From positions 62,001 through 126,000 of the forward strand of contig CASDPF010000008.1 of assembly GCA_949282215.1 (NCBI GenBank): DNA of 64,000 nucleotides. The letters are read 5' to 3'. Under the pieces are notes generated by a model. The model searched no databases and was not told where the DNA came from. It saw only the letters and a list, made by a program, of their open reading frames with translations. The stretch is from an uncultured bacterium. GTDB taxonomy: Bacteria > Cyanobacteriota > Vampirovibrionia > Gastranaerophilales > Gastranaerophilaceae. Shown piece by piece: positions 18,862 to 30,280 of this stretch (positions are counted from its first letter, which is position 1; each line of letters opens with the position of its first letter). Position numbers and translations under genes: made by a program.

Positions 18862-19574
18862 TTAAAAATCAGTTTAAAAAAAGTTTGGATAAGTACGAAG
18901 AAAATGCACTTGTCCAGTCTGTTATGGCTGAAAAATTAATCGAGTATCTTCCATCGGATAATTTTCAAAATATTCTGGAACTTGGATGCGGAACAGGACT
19001 TTTGACTAAAAAACTTGTTAACCGTATTTGTTATAAAAAGTATTATGCAAATGATATTGTCGAAAAGTCCAAAATTTATCTGGATAAAATTTTGAAAGAT
19101 TATACTTTTTTAGCAGGAAATGCACAAAGATTGCAGGTTAATTGCAGGTTTAATTTAATAATTTCAAATGCTATGTTTCAGTGGTTTTCTAATTTGGAAA
19201 AGGTTTTGGAATATTACAAAAATTTGTTGATTAAGAATGGAATTATTGCCTTTTCTACATTTTCGCCTGAAAATTATAAGGAAATTAAAGAATTAACAGG
19301 ATTAGCACTTGAATATAAAACAGTTGATGAAATAACCGAAATTCTCAAGAAAAATTATGAACTAAAAACTATTGAAAACTTTGACTATACAATGCATTTC
19401 AATAATCCTCTCGAAATTCTTGCACATATGAAACATACCGGTGTAAATGCTCTTACAGCAAAACATTTAGGCATAAAAGAAGTTAAAGCTTTTTGTGATG
19501 ATTACAAAAATACTTACCCAGACTTATCTTTGACGTATTCTCCAATTATTGTTATTGCACAATCTAAAGCGTAG
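18840..19574 (+). CDS. bioC: Malonyl-ACP O-methyltransferase BioC
   Basis: About 244 residues from ATG 18840 (MQANPKLVKNQFKKSLDKYEE). SAM-dependent methyltransferase: the glycine motif ILELGCGTGLLTKKL, acidic YANDIVEK, and the BioC-typical LIISNAMFQWFSNLEKVL and LAHMKHTGVNAL. It methylates malonyl-ACP to start pimelate synthesis. Translationally coupled to bioG. Confidence 0.92.
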   Translation: MQANPKLVKNQFKKSLDKYEENALVQSVMAEKLIEYLPSDNFQNILELGCGTGLLTKKLVNRICYKKYYANDIVEKSKIYLDKILKDYTFLAGNAQRLQVNCRFNLIISNAMFQWFSNLEKVLEYYKNLLIKNGIIAFSTFSPENYKEIKELTGLALEYKTVDEITEILKKNYELKTIENFDYTMHFNNPLEILAHMKHTGVNALTAKHLGIKEVKAFCDDYKNTYPDLSLTYSPIIVIAQSKA

Positions 19575-19977
19575 CTTTTTTTAGTTTTTCAAGTGCGTTT
19601 TTAGGGAATATTAGCAGGGAAACTGTTTTTTTCTTGACAAGTTTATCGTTGCCGATATTTTGGGCTATAAACCTTACTAATTCTTGACTTTTGTTTACAA
19701 GTTTTTTTAGGCTTTTGTAAAACGGTTTTTTATAAGATACAACATTTCCTAAAGTATCGACATCTAATTCCGTTTTACCAAACCTAAAGCTGGCACCTTT
19801 TCCAAGCGTTCTTAAGTCTTTAAAAGAACCCTCTGATGTTTCAAGTGTTGTAATAATAAATTCATCATTATTATTACGTGTCGGAATATTTGAAAATATA
19901 TATTTCAAATTATGCTTGTCCACTTTTTGTACAGCGTTTGAATTATGAATTAGACTTGTAATTTTTTTTATGTTCAT
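19564..19977 (-). CDS. Hypothetical protein, Lys/Asn-rich
   Basis: 137 residues, no family recognised. Mixed beta/alpha composition with a basic C-terminal third (FYKSLKKLVNKSQELV, KLVKKKTVSLLIF). No signal peptide or membrane segment. It converges on bioC with an 11-base overlap and follows the secreted protein at 19994-20593 by 16 bases, so those two are likely co-transcribed. The general look resembles the unassigned 153-residue protein at 52524, without convincing similarity. Confidence 0.65.
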   Translation of the reverse strand: MNIKKITSLIHNSNAVQKVDKHNLKYIFSNIPTRNNNDEFIITTLETSEGSFKDLRTLGKGASFRFGKTELDVDTLGNVVSYKKPFYKSLKKLVNKSQELVRFIAQNIGNDKLVKKKTVSLLIFPKNALEKLKKATL

Positions 19978-19993
19978 TTTACCCCTATGAATT

Positions 19994-20593
19994 CTACCAG
20001 TTTGTTCTTGTCAAAATCAGCTTAGCTGTAGCATCGAACATTTTGTCTTTGTACCAAACTCCTTTGAATTCCCCGTCGGGTTTGTATACATATTGTAAAT
20101 CTTTTGTTACAAAATAAATTGCACCGGCGAGCCTTCCGCTTGAGCGGTATTGCTTAGAAAAATAAGGGTAATGCGGATAGTTTTCAGATATTTCATCAAC
20201 ATATCTTAAAGTTCCTAGCCCATTATAATAAAATATTTGTTTAGGATTGTTTTTGTGTTTTATTGCATACATATAAAGCAAATTCTTGTGATAAAAAGTA
20301 CAAAATTCTGCATCTTTAGTTTCGGTAACGTTATTTTTCATAAGGACATAATTTAATTTAAAATTTTTATCTTTTAAGTATTCTTTATACTTTGTTCGAA
20401 ATTCTTTTCTGGTATAGTTAACTTCTTCATTTTCGCCAAAAAGAATTTTCTGATAATTACCTATTTCTTCATCACGTTGAATTTGATTCATATTGACCCA
20501 GTCAAATTCAACTCCGCCTGATAAAACATTACCTGCGGCAAAAGATATATTCCCGATTAAAATAATTCCCAAAAATAATAAAAACTTTTTCAT
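19994..20593 (-). CDS. Secreted hypothetical protein
   Basis: 199 residues with a clear signal peptide (MKKFLLFLGIILIGNISFAAG, cut near residue 20). The mature part is rich in Tyr and charged residues; the end (YVYKPDGEFKGVWYKDKMFD, about 170-189) looks like a short repeat-type beta motif describing 'VYKPDGEFKG'. No family recognised. RBS GGAG before the ATG. Probably exported to the periplasm. Confidence 0.75.
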   Translation of the reverse strand: MKKFLLFLGIILIGNISFAAGNVLSGGVEFDWVNMNQIQRDEEIGNYQKILFGENEEVNYTRKEFRTKYKEYLKDKNFKLNYVLMKNNVTETKDAEFCTFYHKNLLYMYAIKHKNNPKQIFYYNGLGTLRYVDEISENYPHYPYFSKQYRSSGRLAGAIYFVTKDLQYVYKPDGEFKGVWYKDKMFDATAKLILTRTNW

Positions 20594-21105
20594 AATACTC
20601 CTTTTTTATAAATTATATCATTAATCAGTTATAATGAAAAATTTATAAATCCTGAATACGCAATTTAAAAAAAATTAAAAAATTTTATTCAAAGGCGTAA
20701 AAATACCCCAACGAGGTAAAAGCATTGCAGCATAAGGGTTTTGGAAATCTTATATAAATTTAATATAATAATGATGGCTTGACACTGTATTCCGCTTATA
20801 GCAATAGTTTTCGTTAAAAACAGAAGAATTGTAACAAAAGTTTAACATTTCATCCAAGGATAGTAGAAATTTTCTTGACTAAGGATATTGATGTATTACG
20901 ATTAAAGAACATGGTTAAATTAAAGTCGGGTGTACTATGCCTAAAAGCAGAAAGACTCGAATAAATATAAAGATTTATCAGCCGTGTTGGGCAAAAGGGG
21001 TGCACCCTAAGGTCAACGATAATAGAGGCAGATAAAAGGTTAACAGCCTTAAGTTAGAAAAATATTTTTATGTAGTACGTACACCATTATTTATGAGGTG
21101 AATTG
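20594..21105 (+). other. Gene-poor leader region before rpoB
   Basis: About 510 bases without a confident gene. TTGACA occurs near 20777 and TTGACT near 20876 as possible -35 boxes. The part from about 20930 to 21060 is richer in G and C than its surroundings, contains the palindrome GGGTGCACCC, and could be a structured 5' leader. A 32-codon frame (20937-21035) with a weak RBS could be a leader peptide but is not convincing. No ribosomal protein gene (rplJ, rplL) precedes rpoB here. Confidence 0.4.
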
Positions 21106-24100
21106 ATGTCTAAGACAAAATATGCGAAAAGAGTAACACCAATGGGTATTCCTCATACTCGTTTGGATGATTTACCGGATCTTATTGAAGTGCAAAAAAA
21201 ATCTTTTGAGTGGTTCTTGAAAGAAGGTCTGAAAGAAGAATTGCTGTCTTTCTCTCCTATTAAGGATTACACAGGAAGATTAGAATTACACTTCTTACCA
21301 AACTATACTTTCGACAACGCAAAATATACCGTTGAAGAAGCAAGAATTCATGACGCAACTTATGCAAAACAATTGCGTGTAATGATTAGATTAGTAAACC
21401 GTGATAGCGGTGAAATTAAGGAACAGGAAGTATATATCGGTGACATTCCTACAATGACCGATAAAGGTACATTCATTGTAAACGGTGCAGAGCGTGTAAT
21501 CGTTTCTCAAATTGTTCGTTCTCCTGGCGTATATTTCAAACGTGAAGTATCTCCTGCAGGAAAACGTTTATACAATGCTACGATGATTCCTAACCGCGGT
21601 GCTTGGTTAAAAATCGAAACAGATTCAAACGATTTAATTTACGTTAAGATTGATAAAAACAGAAAAATCCTTGCTACAACATTATTGAAAGCAATGGGTA
21701 TAACAGTTTCAGAAATGGAATCTTTATTCACTCACTTTGAATTCTTAAAGAAAACATTGGATAAAGATACAGCTGAGACTACAGATGATGCATTAATTGA
21801 AGTATATAAAAAATTAAGACCGGGCGATCCGGCTTCTCCGCAAGGCGGAAGACAAATTTTGGAAGCACGTTTCTTTGATGAAAAGAAATATGATATCGGT
21901 CGTGTAGGTCGTTATAAATTAAATAAAAAATTGAACTTGAATATTCCTAAAAACCAAAGAACATTAACAGTTCAAGATATCGTGGCTTCAATTGAATATT
22001 TAATCAATTTAACATACGATGAAGGAACAGTTGATGATATCGACCACTTAGGAAACAGAAGAATCAGATCAGTTGGTGAATTATTACAAAACCAATTCAG
22101 AGTAGGTCTTTCAAGAATCGAAAGAATAGTAAAAGAAAGAATGACTCTTCAAGATTCTGAAACATTGACTCCATTGAACTTATTGAACACTAAACCTTTA
22201 GTTGCTTCATTAAAAGAATTCTTTGGATCTTCTCAGTTATCACAATTTATGGACCAGACAAACCCGCTTGCTGAATTAACTCACAAAAGACGTATTTCAG
22301 CTCTTGGCCCTGGCGGTTTGATGAGAGAACGTGCAGGATTTGCAGTTCGTGATATTCACCCTTCTCACTATGGACGTATTTGTCCTATTGAAACTCCGGA
22401 AGGTCCTAACGCCGGTTTGATTGGTTCATTAGCTACTCACGCAAAAGTAAATGATTACGGCTTTGTAGAAACTCCGTTCTTTGTAGTAAAAGATGGTGTT
22501 GTTACAGATGAAGTTCATTACTTAACAGCAGATGAAGATGAAAACTTCCGTGTAGCTCCTGCAGACGTTCAATTGAATGATGATAATACATTCAAAGATG
22601 AATATGTACCAATCCGTTATCGTTCAGAATTCACAATGGGCGAATCAAAGAAAGTTGACTACATCGGTGTATCTCCAATTCAGGTGATATCAGTAGCGAC
22701 TTCATTAATCCCATTTATTGAACACGATGACGCAAACCGTGCATTGATGGGTTCAAACATGCAACGTCAAGCAGTACCGCTTTTGATTACGCAAAGACCT
22801 GTAGTAGGTACAGGCTTGGAAGCAAGAGCTGCGAAAGACTCAGGTATGGTAGCAGTAGCAAGCGTAGACGGGACTGTAACAAGAGTTACCGGTGAAGAAA
22901 TTATAATTACTGACCAACAAGGAAAACCACACTTACATCAATTGATTAAATACTTGAGATCAAACCAAGATACTTGTATTAACCAACGTCCGATTGTCCA
23001 TGAAGGAGACAAGGTCAGCGTAGGGGATGTAATAGCAGATGGTGCATCTACAAATTGCGGAGAACTTTCATTAGGTAAAAACGTATTAGTTGCTTATATG
23101 CCTTGGGAAGGATATAACTTCGAAGATGCTATCTTGTTATCAGAAAGATGTGTACACGATGATATCTTTACATCAGTTCACATTGAAAAATTAGAAATAG
23201 ATGCTCGTCAAACAAAACTCGGACCAGAAGAAATTACTCGTGAAATTCCGAATGTTTCGGAAGATGCATTGAGACATTTGGATGAACGTGGTATTGTTCG
23301 TATTGGTGCCAGAGTTTATGCTGATGATATCTTGGTAGGTAAAGTTACACCTAAGGGTGAATCTGAACATCCGCCTGAAGAAAAACTTTTACGAGCAATC
23401 TTTGCAGAAAAAGCAAGAGACGTAAAAGATAACTCACTAAGAGTTCCTCACGGCGAAGGCGGTAGAGTACTTGACGTAAAAGTATTTGACAGAGAAAAAG
23501 GTGATGAGTTGCCTCCTGGAGCAAATACAGTAATCAGAGTTTATATAGCTCAAAAACGTAAGGTATCAGTAGGTGATAAGCTTTCAGGACGTCACGGTAA
23601 CAAAGGTATCGTATCAAGAATTCTTCCAAAAGAAGATATGCCGTTCTTACCGGATGGAACTCCTGTAGATATCGTATTGAATCCACTTGGTGTACCTTCA
23701 CGTATGAACGTAGGTCAGACTTATGAATTGTTGTTAGGTTTGGCAGCATACTTGACAGGTAATTACTATGAAGCACCTTCTTTTGATGAAAGATACGGTG
23801 ACAATAAATCAGAAATCGCAACTAAAGCTGAATTAATCAAAGGTATTAAAGAATCTGGTTGTGATTGGGTTACAGAAGACGGTAAGGTAAGATTGATTGA
23901 TGGTAGAACAGGTGAGCCGTTCGATGAACCTGTAGCAGTTGGTCTTTCTTATATCTTAAAACTTGTTCACCTTGTAGATGATAAAATCCACGCAAGATCA
24001 ACAGGTCCTTACTCATTAGTTACACAACAACCTTTAGGCGGTAAAGCTCAGTTCGGCGGACAAAGATTCGGTGAAATGGAAGTTTGGGCTTTGGAAGCTT

Positions 24101-24210
24101 ATGGTGCAGCTTATACATTACAGGAAATGTTAACAATCAAATCCGATGATGTAAACGGACGTAACAGAGCTTACGAAGCAATCGTTAAAGGTGATAATAT
24201 TCCAAGATAG
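21106..24210 (+). CDS. rpoB: RNA polymerase beta subunit, C terminus disrupted
   Basis: About 1034 residues from ATG 21106 (GAGGTG five bases before it). All main beta-subunit regions are present, e.g. the rifampicin region [40 protein letters not shown], and near the end [38 protein letters not shown] (given in two pieces of the same stretch). After [10 protein letters not shown] the frame hits TAG, whereas RpoB normally continues with PGxPESFxVLxxELxSLGL. The missing piece is followed at 24207-24356 by an out-of-frame tail typical of RpoB. See that entry. Confidence 0.93.
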   Translation: MSKTKYAKRVTPMGIPHTRLDDLPDLIEVQKKSFEWFLKEGLKEELLSFSPIKDYTGRLELHFLPNYTFDNAKYTVEEARIHDATYAKQLRVMIRLVNRDSGEIKEQEVYIGDIPTMTDKGTFIVNGAERVIVSQIVRSPGVYFKREVSPAGKRLYNATMIPNRGAWLKIETDSNDLIYVKIDKNRKILATTLLKAMGITVSEMESLFTHFEFLKKTLDKDTAETTDDALIEVYKKLRPGDPASPQGGRQILEARFFDEKKYDIGRVGRYKLNKKLNLNIPKNQRTLTVQDIVASIEYLINLTYDEGTVDDIDHLGNRRIRSVGELLQNQFRVGLSRIERIVKERMTLQDSETLTPLNLLNTKPLVASLKEFFGSSQLSQFMDQTNPLAELTHKRRISALGPGGLMRERAGFAVRDIHPSHYGRICPIETPEGPNAGLIGSLATHAKVNDYGFVETPFFVVKDGVVTDEVHYLTADEDENFRVAPADVQLNDDNTFKDEYVPIRYRSEFTMGESKKVDYIGVSPIQVISVATSLIPFIEHDDANRALMGSNMQRQAVPLLITQRPVVGTGLEARAAKDSGMVAVASVDGTVTRVTGEEIIITDQQGKPHLHQLIKYLRSNQDTCINQRPIVHEGDKVSVGDVIADGASTNCGELSLGKNVLVAYMPWEGYNFEDAILLSERCVHDDIFTSVHIEKLEIDARQTKLGPEEITREIPNVSEDALRHLDERGIVRIGARVYADDILVGKVTPKGESEHPPEEKLLRAIFAEKARDVKDNSLRVPHGEGGRVLDVKVFDREKGDELPPGANTVIRVYIAQKRKVSVGDKLSGRHGNKGIVSRILPKEDMPFLPDGTPVDIVLNPLGVPSRMNVGQTYELLLGLAAYLTGNYYEAPSFDERYGDNKSEIATKAELIKGIKESGCDWVTEDGKVRLIDGRTGEPFDEPVAVGLSYILKLVHLVDDKIHARSTGPYSLVTQQPLGGKAQFGGQRFGEMEVWALEAYGAAYTLQEMLTIKSDDVNGRNRAYEAIVKGDNIPR

Positions 24211-24356
24211 CGAAGAAAGACGGTGCCGAAGTTGATTTGATGACAGATATGGATGATTTGAGAAAATCAGCTCCAAAAAGAACTTTGTCAGATATTGACT
24301 CAGAACTTTTAAATATCAACTTCTTTGAAACACCGACTACATTCGGAGACCTATAG
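24207..24356 (+). pseudogene. rpoB: Out-of-frame C-terminal tail of rpoB
   Basis: In the frame shifted relative to rpoB, the sequence encodes [18 protein letters not shown]…ELLNINFFETPTTFGDL and stops at 24354-24356. This is what is expected at the end of this lineage's RpoB. Between it and the upstream frame about 20 conserved codons (the PESFxVLxxELxSLGL motif) are absent, so there is a deletion, not only a one-base shift. Because that region anchors RpoC, an assembly or consensus error is more likely than a real mutation. Confidence 0.7.
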
Positions 24357-24363
24357 TAAGTGA

Positions 24364-24384
24364 AGCGGGGATTATTTCCCCGCT
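24364..24384 (+). promoter_or_regulatory. Hairpin in the rpoB-rpoC1 intergenic region
   Basis: AGCGGGGA-ttatt-TCCCCGCT, an 8-bp perfect GC-rich stem directly after the rpoB tail, without a T run. A second short hairpin CCGATA…TATCGG follows near 24466-24485. The 200-base spacer is unusually long for this operon and may be a processing or regulatory leader for rpoC1. Confidence 0.55.
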
Positions 24385-24557
24385 AAACAAAACAGGTGCG
24401 AGGGAAAATTCCAAGGTTTAATAAAAAAACTGACAGGGACTCCCGAGTGCGTTGACAAAATAAAGCCGATAAGACAAAATATCGGAAGCTATAATAAAAT
24501 TTACTAAAAAGCGGCATACGATATTCGTAAGCTGTGGTATAAAAGGAGAAGAATTAA

Positions 24558-26270
24558 ATGTCAACAAGTATTGATTATTTTGACTATATACGAATTAGTA
24601 TAGCGTCACCTGAAAGGATTTTAAAATGGTCCTACGGTGAAGTTACTAAGCCGGAAACTATTAACTACCGTACATTAAAACCTGAAAGAGACGGCTTGTT
24701 CTGTGAAAGAATTTTCGGGCCATCAAAAGACTGGGAATGTTATTGCGGTAAATATAAAAGAGTAAGACATAAAGGTATCATCTGCGAACGTTGCGGTGTT
24801 GAAGTTACCGATTCAAAAGTAAGACGTCAGAGAATGGGGCATATTAAATTGGCAGCCCCTGTATCTCATATCTGGTTCTTGAAAGGTATCCCTTCATACC
24901 TAGGGTTGCTGCTTGATATGACTTTGAAAGATTTGGAACAGGTAATCTACTTTAACAATTATGTTGTAGTTGATGCTGGAGACAGTGATTTCAAAAAATT
25001 ACAATTATTAGGCGAAGAAGAATATGAAGATTATATGGCAGAGCATGAGGACTCTACTTTAAAAGTAAGCATAGGTGCTGAAGCTATTAAAGAACTTCTT
25101 GGCGAACTTGATATTAAACAAATGGCAGAAGAAATGAGAGCTGAATTAGCTGGAAATGTTACTTCAGTTCAAAGAAAATCTAAATTAATCAAAAGATTAA
25201 GATTATTAGATTCATTGATTTCTTCAGAAACAGATCCTACTTGGATGATAATGGATGTATTGCCAGTAACTCCTCCGGATTTGAGACCAATGGTTCAATT
25301 AGACGGCGGACGTTTTGCAACATCTGATTTGAACGATTTATACAGACGTGTTATTAACAGAAACAACCGTTTACAAAGATTATTAGAAATGGGTGCTCCT
25401 GAAATTATCGTAAGAAACGAAAAACGTATGCTTCAGGAAGCGGTTGATGCTCTTATAGATAATGGAAGACGCGGAAGAACCGTTGTCGGCCCTAACAACA
25501 GAGCATTAAAATCATTATCAAATATCATCGAAGGTAAACAGGGTCGTTTCCGTCAGAACTTACTTGGTAAACGTGTTGACTACTCAGGTCGTTCAGTTAT
25601 CGTAGTAGGTCCGCAATTGAGCTTGAATCAGTGCGGTTTGCCAAAAGAAATGGCAATTGAATTGTTTAAACCATTCGTAGTAAATAAATTGATTGAAAGA
25701 GGATACGTTCAAAATATTAAATCTGCTAAAAAGAAAATTGAACGTTCTGAAGCAATTGTATGGGATATATTAGAAGAAGTAATCGACGGACACCCGGTAT
25801 TACTTAACCGTGCTCCAACCTTGCACAGATTAGGTATTCAGGCATTTGAACCAAAATTGGTAGAAGGTCGTGCTATTCAGCTTCACCCATTGGTATGTAC
25901 GGCATTCAACGCTGACTTTGATGGTGACCAGATGGCTGTTCACGTTCCTTTATCAATTGAAGCTCAAACAGAAGCCAGAATGTTGATGTTAGCAACAAAT
26001 AACATCCTTGCTCCTGCTACTGGTAAACCAATTATCACACCTTCTCAGGATATGGTATTGGGTATGTATTACCTGACTATCTTGAAAAATGAAGATTCAG
26101 AACCGAAAGGTTACTTCTATAGCTTCCAAGATGCAATTTCAGCTCTTGAAGTCGGTGTAATTGATTTACATGACAAGATTATCGTTAGAGATGAACACGG
26201 TAAGAGATTTGAAACTACCGTTGGTAGAATTATCTTTAATGAAACAGTTAGAAAAGCAATTGCAAGCTAA
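24558..26270 (+). CDS. rpoC1: RNA polymerase gamma subunit (N-terminal part of beta-prime)
   Basis: 570 residues. Zinc-binding site [20 protein letters not shown] (about 54-73), and the absolutely conserved catalytic [16 protein letters not shown] (about 449-464) that chelates Mg2+. It ends after [10 protein letters not shown], exactly where cyanobacterial RpoC1 ends, so the split of beta-prime is natural and not a frameshift. RBS AAGGAGAAG. Confidence 0.97.
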   Translation: MSTSIDYFDYIRISIASPERILKWSYGEVTKPETINYRTLKPERDGLFCERIFGPSKDWECYCGKYKRVRHKGIICERCGVEVTDSKVRRQRMGHIKLAAPVSHIWFLKGIPSYLGLLLDMTLKDLEQVIYFNNYVVVDAGDSDFKKLQLLGEEEYEDYMAEHEDSTLKVSIGAEAIKELLGELDIKQMAEEMRAELAGNVTSVQRKSKLIKRLRLLDSLISSETDPTWMIMDVLPVTPPDLRPMVQLDGGRFATSDLNDLYRRVINRNNRLQRLLEMGAPEIIVRNEKRMLQEAVDALIDNGRRGRTVVGPNNRALKSLSNIIEGKQGRFRQNLLGKRVDYSGRSVIVVGPQLSLNQCGLPKEMAIELFKPFVVNKLIERGYVQNIKSAKKKIERSEAIVWDILEEVIDGHPVLLNRAPTLHRLGIQAFEPKLVEGRAIQLHPLVCTAFNADFDGDQMAVHVPLSIEAQTEARMLMLATNNILAPATGKPIITPSQDMVLGMYYLTILKNEDSEPKGYFYSFQDAISALEVGVIDLHDKIIVRDEHGKRFETTVGRIIFNETVRKAIAS

Positions 26271-26283
26271 GTTTGTTGAAAAT

Positions 26284-26305
26284 GCGGTTTGCGATAGCAA
26301 GCCGC
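26284..26305 (+). promoter_or_regulatory. Hairpin between rpoC1 and rpoC2
   Basis: GCGGTTTGC-gata-GCAAGCCGC, a 9-bp stem with one G·U pair, 14 bases after the rpoC1 stop and with no T run. A likely mRNA-processing or stabilising element in the operon. Confidence 0.5.
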
Positions 26306-26360
26306 TTAATACAAAACTTTTGATAACAAAATTTACAAAATAAATTGAGGAAATAATAGA

Positions 26361-29300
26361 ATGGAAACAACTTATTCAAATTCAAAACATAAAACGCTTG
26401 ATTTCATTAACAAAAAAATGGATAAAGGTGCTTTAAAATCATTTTTATCTCAGATGTATTTGGAATTTGGCGGAGCTATTACAGCAGAAGTTGCTAACAG
26501 TTTGAAAAACCTCGGTTACAAATATGCAACTAAATCAGGTACAACGATTTCAATTGCAGATTTGCAGGTTCCGGCTGTAAAAAAAGAACTTCTGGAAGAA
26601 GCTGAAAAAGAGATTGAAAAATCTACGACAAGATATTTAAAAGGAGAAATTACCGAAGTAGAAAGATATACAAAGGTAATTGACACTTGGTCAGAAACTA
26701 CAGCGAAATTAACATCAAGCGTAGTAGATAACTTTGATAGATTGAATCCTGTGTATATGATGGCATTCTCCGGAGCGAGAGGTAACTTATCACAAGTATC
26801 ACAGTTAGTTGGTATGCGTGGTTTGATGGCTGACGCACAAGGTCAAATCATTGACTTGCCTATTAAATCAAACTTTAAAGAAGGCTTATCCGTTACAGAA
26901 TACATCATTTCATCATACGGGGCTCGTAAAGGTCTTGTAGATACAGCGTTAAAAACAGCTGACTCAGGATACTTAACAAGACGTTTGGTTGACGTAGCTC
27001 AGGATGTAATCATCAGAGCTGATGATTGTCATACGACTAAATCAATTAATATGAAGCCGATTATGGATGGTGATACAATCATTGTTCCGTTAATCGACAG
27101 ATTATTAGGTCGTACCGTTGCAGAAGATATTAAAGATGCTGAAGGTAATGTTCTGGTTAAGGCCGGAACGACTATGGATCGTAAAGATATCAGAAAGATT
27201 TCTAATTTGAATCTGACTGAATTAAAAGTTCGTTCAGGTTTGACTTGCGGTCTAGAATACGGTATTTGTCAAAAATGCTATGGTTGGGCAATGACAACTC
27301 AAAAAATGGTTGATATCGGTGAAGCAATCGGTATTATCGCAGCTCAATCAATCGGTGAACCTGGTACACAGCTTACAATGAGAACATTCCACACAGGCGG
27401 TGTATTCAAAGGTTCAGGTGCTATGAAATCTGTTGAAGCAGCTATCTCTGGTGAAGTCGTTTCTAACGTCAAAACAAGAGAATTAAGAACTCGTCACGGT
27501 GATGTTGTAAGAGTTGCTAACTATGAAGCTGATATTCAGATTAAAGGCGAAAAGAAAACTGAAAAATATCATATTCCTGCAGGTTCAACTGTATTCTTTG
27601 AAAACGGAATGAAGGTTGAAAAAGGCTTTAAACTTGCAACTTATGAACCTGTATCACAAGGTGACGGTTCTCGTTTAACAGAAAAAGCTACAAAAGATAT
27701 CACTTCAGACTTATCCGGTGAAGTTCTTTATGAAGATTTCGTAGCTGATGAAAAGAAAGACAGACAAGGAAATATTTCAAGAACTACAAATAAACAAGGT
27801 ATTATTTGGGTTCTTGGAGGTGATGTATATAACCTTCCTGGCGGCTCTAAAGTCCTTGTTAAAAATGAACAAAAAGTTAAAGCAGGTGAAAAATTAGCTG
27901 AAACTTTAACTATTTCTGAACATGGCGGAGAAGTTCGTTTTGGTGAAGATCTGGTTATTGAAGATGTTAAATTTGAAGGTAAAAATATCAAGAAAGTAGT
28001 ACAAGGTAAAGAAATTACAATTGTAATCGCTTCATTGATGCCTGATAATGCATCTTTTGAACAAACTAAAAAAGAACAAATTTGGACAGTAGATAAAACA
28101 GGTGAAAAGTATATTGTAAAAGCTCCTGTAGATACTCCTGTTGAAAACGGTATGATTATCGCAGAGTTAATCGATGATGAATGTGCAGTTACATCTTCAG
28201 GTGAAATCAGATATGTTGATGTAGAAGTTGATGAAAATCAAATTATTACAAAACCTGGAGCTGTTGTATTTATTCCTGAAGAAATTCACCAAATTTCTAA
28301 AGACAGTTCTTTGAAAATGGTAGAAAACGGTACTTACGTAACAGCAGGTACGGAAATTGTTAAAGATGTATATTGTCATATCGACGGTATCGTTGAATTC
28401 AAAGAATACAACGAAATTATCCATGAAATTACTGTAAGACCTGGCGAATTACACACTTTAGCTAATGTCGGCGAATTGAAAGTTGATGAAGGTGAAGTTG
28501 TTAAAAAAGGTACAGTAATTGCTGATGGTATCAAGGCAAAAGAAACTTCCATAGTAACAATTATGGATTCAAGTGCTGATGATATTGATATTGACGATTT
28601 GGATGAAGAATTAGATACAAGTCTTTCTTTAGATGAGGACAGTATTTCTAATCAGCCAATTCAAATTCTGGTAAGACCTGTTCAAGTTCTTAATGTTGAA
28701 CAAAAAGATGTTTCAATTAAATTCAATACTACAGATGATTTGATTGATATTGTACCTGTTACTCAACTTCAATATAAAGATGGTGCAAGAGTTAGAAACT
28801 TAGACGGTTCAACTATTACAAGAACAAGTTTAGTTCTTCAAATGCAAGGTTATCTATCACACTTAAAAGGTATGGTTGAACTTGATGAAAAGAATAATTT
28901 AAGAATTGTTGTTCTTGAAAACTTGATTATCCGTCGTGAACAAGAAGGTAATGCTAAGGCTGCTACCGCTTTGCAAACAGAACTTCTTGTAAAAGACGGT
29001 CAGACAATCGATCCAAAAACACCTATTGCAAAAACTCAAGTTTTAGCTGTTAACGATGGTGTTGCTTCTATCAAAAACGAATCTGAAGAAGCAAGAAGAC
29101 TATTATTAACTAGTGAAACATATGAAACAGTTATTAAAATTGCTTCAAAACCGGTTGTTAAGAAAGGTGATTTTGTAAGATTAGATGGCGTTCTTTCAGA
29201 AAGTGGCGATAAGTCAACCGTTTCAGGACAGGTTGTATCAGTAAATAAAGGCGAAGTTACAATCAGAGCCGGACGTCCATACTTAATTAGCCCTGGTACT

Positions 29301-30224
29301 ATGTTACAGGTAGAATCAGGAGCATTGGTTCTCCGCGGTGATATGATTGCAACATTGGTATTTGAAAGACAAAAAACAGGTGATATCGTTCAAGGTTTGC
29401 CGAGAGTTGAAGAACTTCTAGAAGGTCGTAAGCCAAAAGACTGTGCTATCTTAGCAGAAGAAGACGGTGTTGCTGAAATTATTACTGATGATGATCTTCC
29501 AAGACTATACTTAGTAAATGAAAACGGAAGAACTGAAATCAAATACGCAATAGATGCAAATATTATCGTTCAGGATAAGCAGAAAATTTCAAAAGGTCAG
29601 CCTTTAACAAGCGGTCCTTTGAATCCTCATGATGTAATCAGACTTTGCGGTCCTGAAGCTGCTCAACAATATCTTGTAGATGAAGTACAACGTGTATATC
29701 GTTCTCAAGGTGTTGAAATTGCAGATAAACACGTTGAGATTATCGTTCGTCAAATGACTAAGAAAGTTAAAGTTCTTGATGCTGGTGATACAACGTTGTT
29801 ACCTGGAGAACTTGTTGAAATTCAACACTTTGAAAATGAAAATAAAGCTGTTGAAGAAAAAGGCGGAAACCTTGCTACTTGTGAATATATGCTGTTAGGT
29901 ATCACAAAAGCATCTTTGAATACTGAAAGCTTTATTTCCGCAGCATCATTCCAAGAAACAACAAGAATTCTTACAGAAGCTGCAGTAGACGGTAAGAAAG
30001 ATATGCTTCGCGGCTTGAAAGAAAACGTTATCATCGGTAGATTGATTCCTGCAGGTACAGGTTTCCACCATCTATCAAATGCTAACGAAGAAAAAGAACG
30101 CGAAGAAAGAAAACGTGCTGTTGCTCAGCGTAATCAGGCTAGAAAACCTTCTGCCATTTTAGAAGAAATTGAAGGTATGTTCGGTGCTCCTGATTTGACT
30201 TTGGATGACGGCGAAAACGAATAA
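26361..30224 (+). CDS. rpoC2: RNA polymerase beta-prime subunit, C-terminal part
   Basis: 1287 residues. Begins with the clamp/bridge-side region ([19 protein letters not shown]); the trigger-loop N half lies in [20 protein letters not shown] (about 320-340), and conserved C-terminal pieces [20 protein letters not shown] (about 1009) and [20 protein letters not shown] (about 1197). Some 650 residues rich in beta-barrel-like repeats sit between them: a cyanobacterial-type SI3 insertion in the trigger loop. RBS GAGGAAATAA. Ends the operon before a strong terminator. Confidence 0.97.
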   Translation: METTYSNSKHKTLDFINKKMDKGALKSFLSQMYLEFGGAITAEVANSLKNLGYKYATKSGTTISIADLQVPAVKKELLEEAEKEIEKSTTRYLKGEITEVERYTKVIDTWSETTAKLTSSVVDNFDRLNPVYMMAFSGARGNLSQVSQLVGMRGLMADAQGQIIDLPIKSNFKEGLSVTEYIISSYGARKGLVDTALKTADSGYLTRRLVDVAQDVIIRADDCHTTKSINMKPIMDGDTIIVPLIDRLLGRTVAEDIKDAEGNVLVKAGTTMDRKDIRKISNLNLTELKVRSGLTCGLEYGICQKCYGWAMTTQKMVDIGEAIGIIAAQSIGEPGTQLTMRTFHTGGVFKGSGAMKSVEAAISGEVVSNVKTRELRTRHGDVVRVANYEADIQIKGEKKTEKYHIPAGSTVFFENGMKVEKGFKLATYEPVSQGDGSRLTEKATKDITSDLSGEVLYEDFVADEKKDRQGNISRTTNKQGIIWVLGGDVYNLPGGSKVLVKNEQKVKAGEKLAETLTISEHGGEVRFGEDLVIEDVKFEGKNIKKVVQGKEITIVIASLMPDNASFEQTKKEQIWTVDKTGEKYIVKAPVDTPVENGMIIAELIDDECAVTSSGEIRYVDVEVDENQIITKPGAVVFIPEEIHQISKDSSLKMVENGTYVTAGTEIVKDVYCHIDGIVEFKEYNEIIHEITVRPGELHTLANVGELKVDEGEVVKKGTVIADGIKAKETSIVTIMDSSADDIDIDDLDEELDTSLSLDEDSISNQPIQILVRPVQVLNVEQKDVSIKFNTTDDLIDIVPVTQLQYKDGARVRNLDGSTITRTSLVLQMQGYLSHLKGMVELDEKNNLRIVVLENLIIRREQEGNAKAATALQTELLVKDGQTIDPKTPIAKTQVLAVNDGVASIKNESEEARRLLLTSETYETVIKIASKPVVKKGDFVRLDGVLSESGDKSTVSGQVVSVNKGEVTIRAGRPYLISPGTMLQVESGALVLRGDMIATLVFERQKTGDIVQGLPRVEELLEGRKPKDCAILAEEDGVAEIITDDDLPRLYLVNENGRTEIKYAIDANIIVQDKQKISKGQPLTSGPLNPHDVIRLCGPEAAQQYLVDEVQRVYRSQGVEIADKHVEIIVRQMTKKVKVLDAGDTTLLPGELVEIQHFENENKAVEEKGGNLATCEYMLLGITKASLNTESFISAASFQETTRILTEAAVDGKKDMLRGLKENVIIGRLIPAGTGFHHLSNANEEKEREERKRAVAQRNQARKPSAILEEIEGMFGAPDLTLDDGENE

Positions 30225-30240
30225 TAATTTATTTATTCAC

Positions 30241-30279
30241 AAAAAAAGAAACGCTCTAAAAAAGAGCGTTTCTTTTTTT
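30241..30279. terminator. Bidirectional terminator after rpoC2
   Basis: GAAACGCTCT / AGAGCGTTTC with a five-base loop, extended by A and T runs on both sides; serves rpoC2 and the converging prepilin gene. Confidence 0.9.
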
Positions 30280-30280
30280 C

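Noticed and set aside
20937-21035. A 32-codon frame before rpoB starting MPKSRKTRINIKIYQ
   Set aside because: Basic like a ribosomal protein, but I recognise no family and the RBS is weak; kept only as a possible leader peptide.
26230-26361. rpoC1/rpoC2 boundary as a frameshift of one rpoC
   Set aside because: Both ends match natural cyanobacterial ends; rpoC2 has its own RBS and a 90-base spacer with a hairpin.
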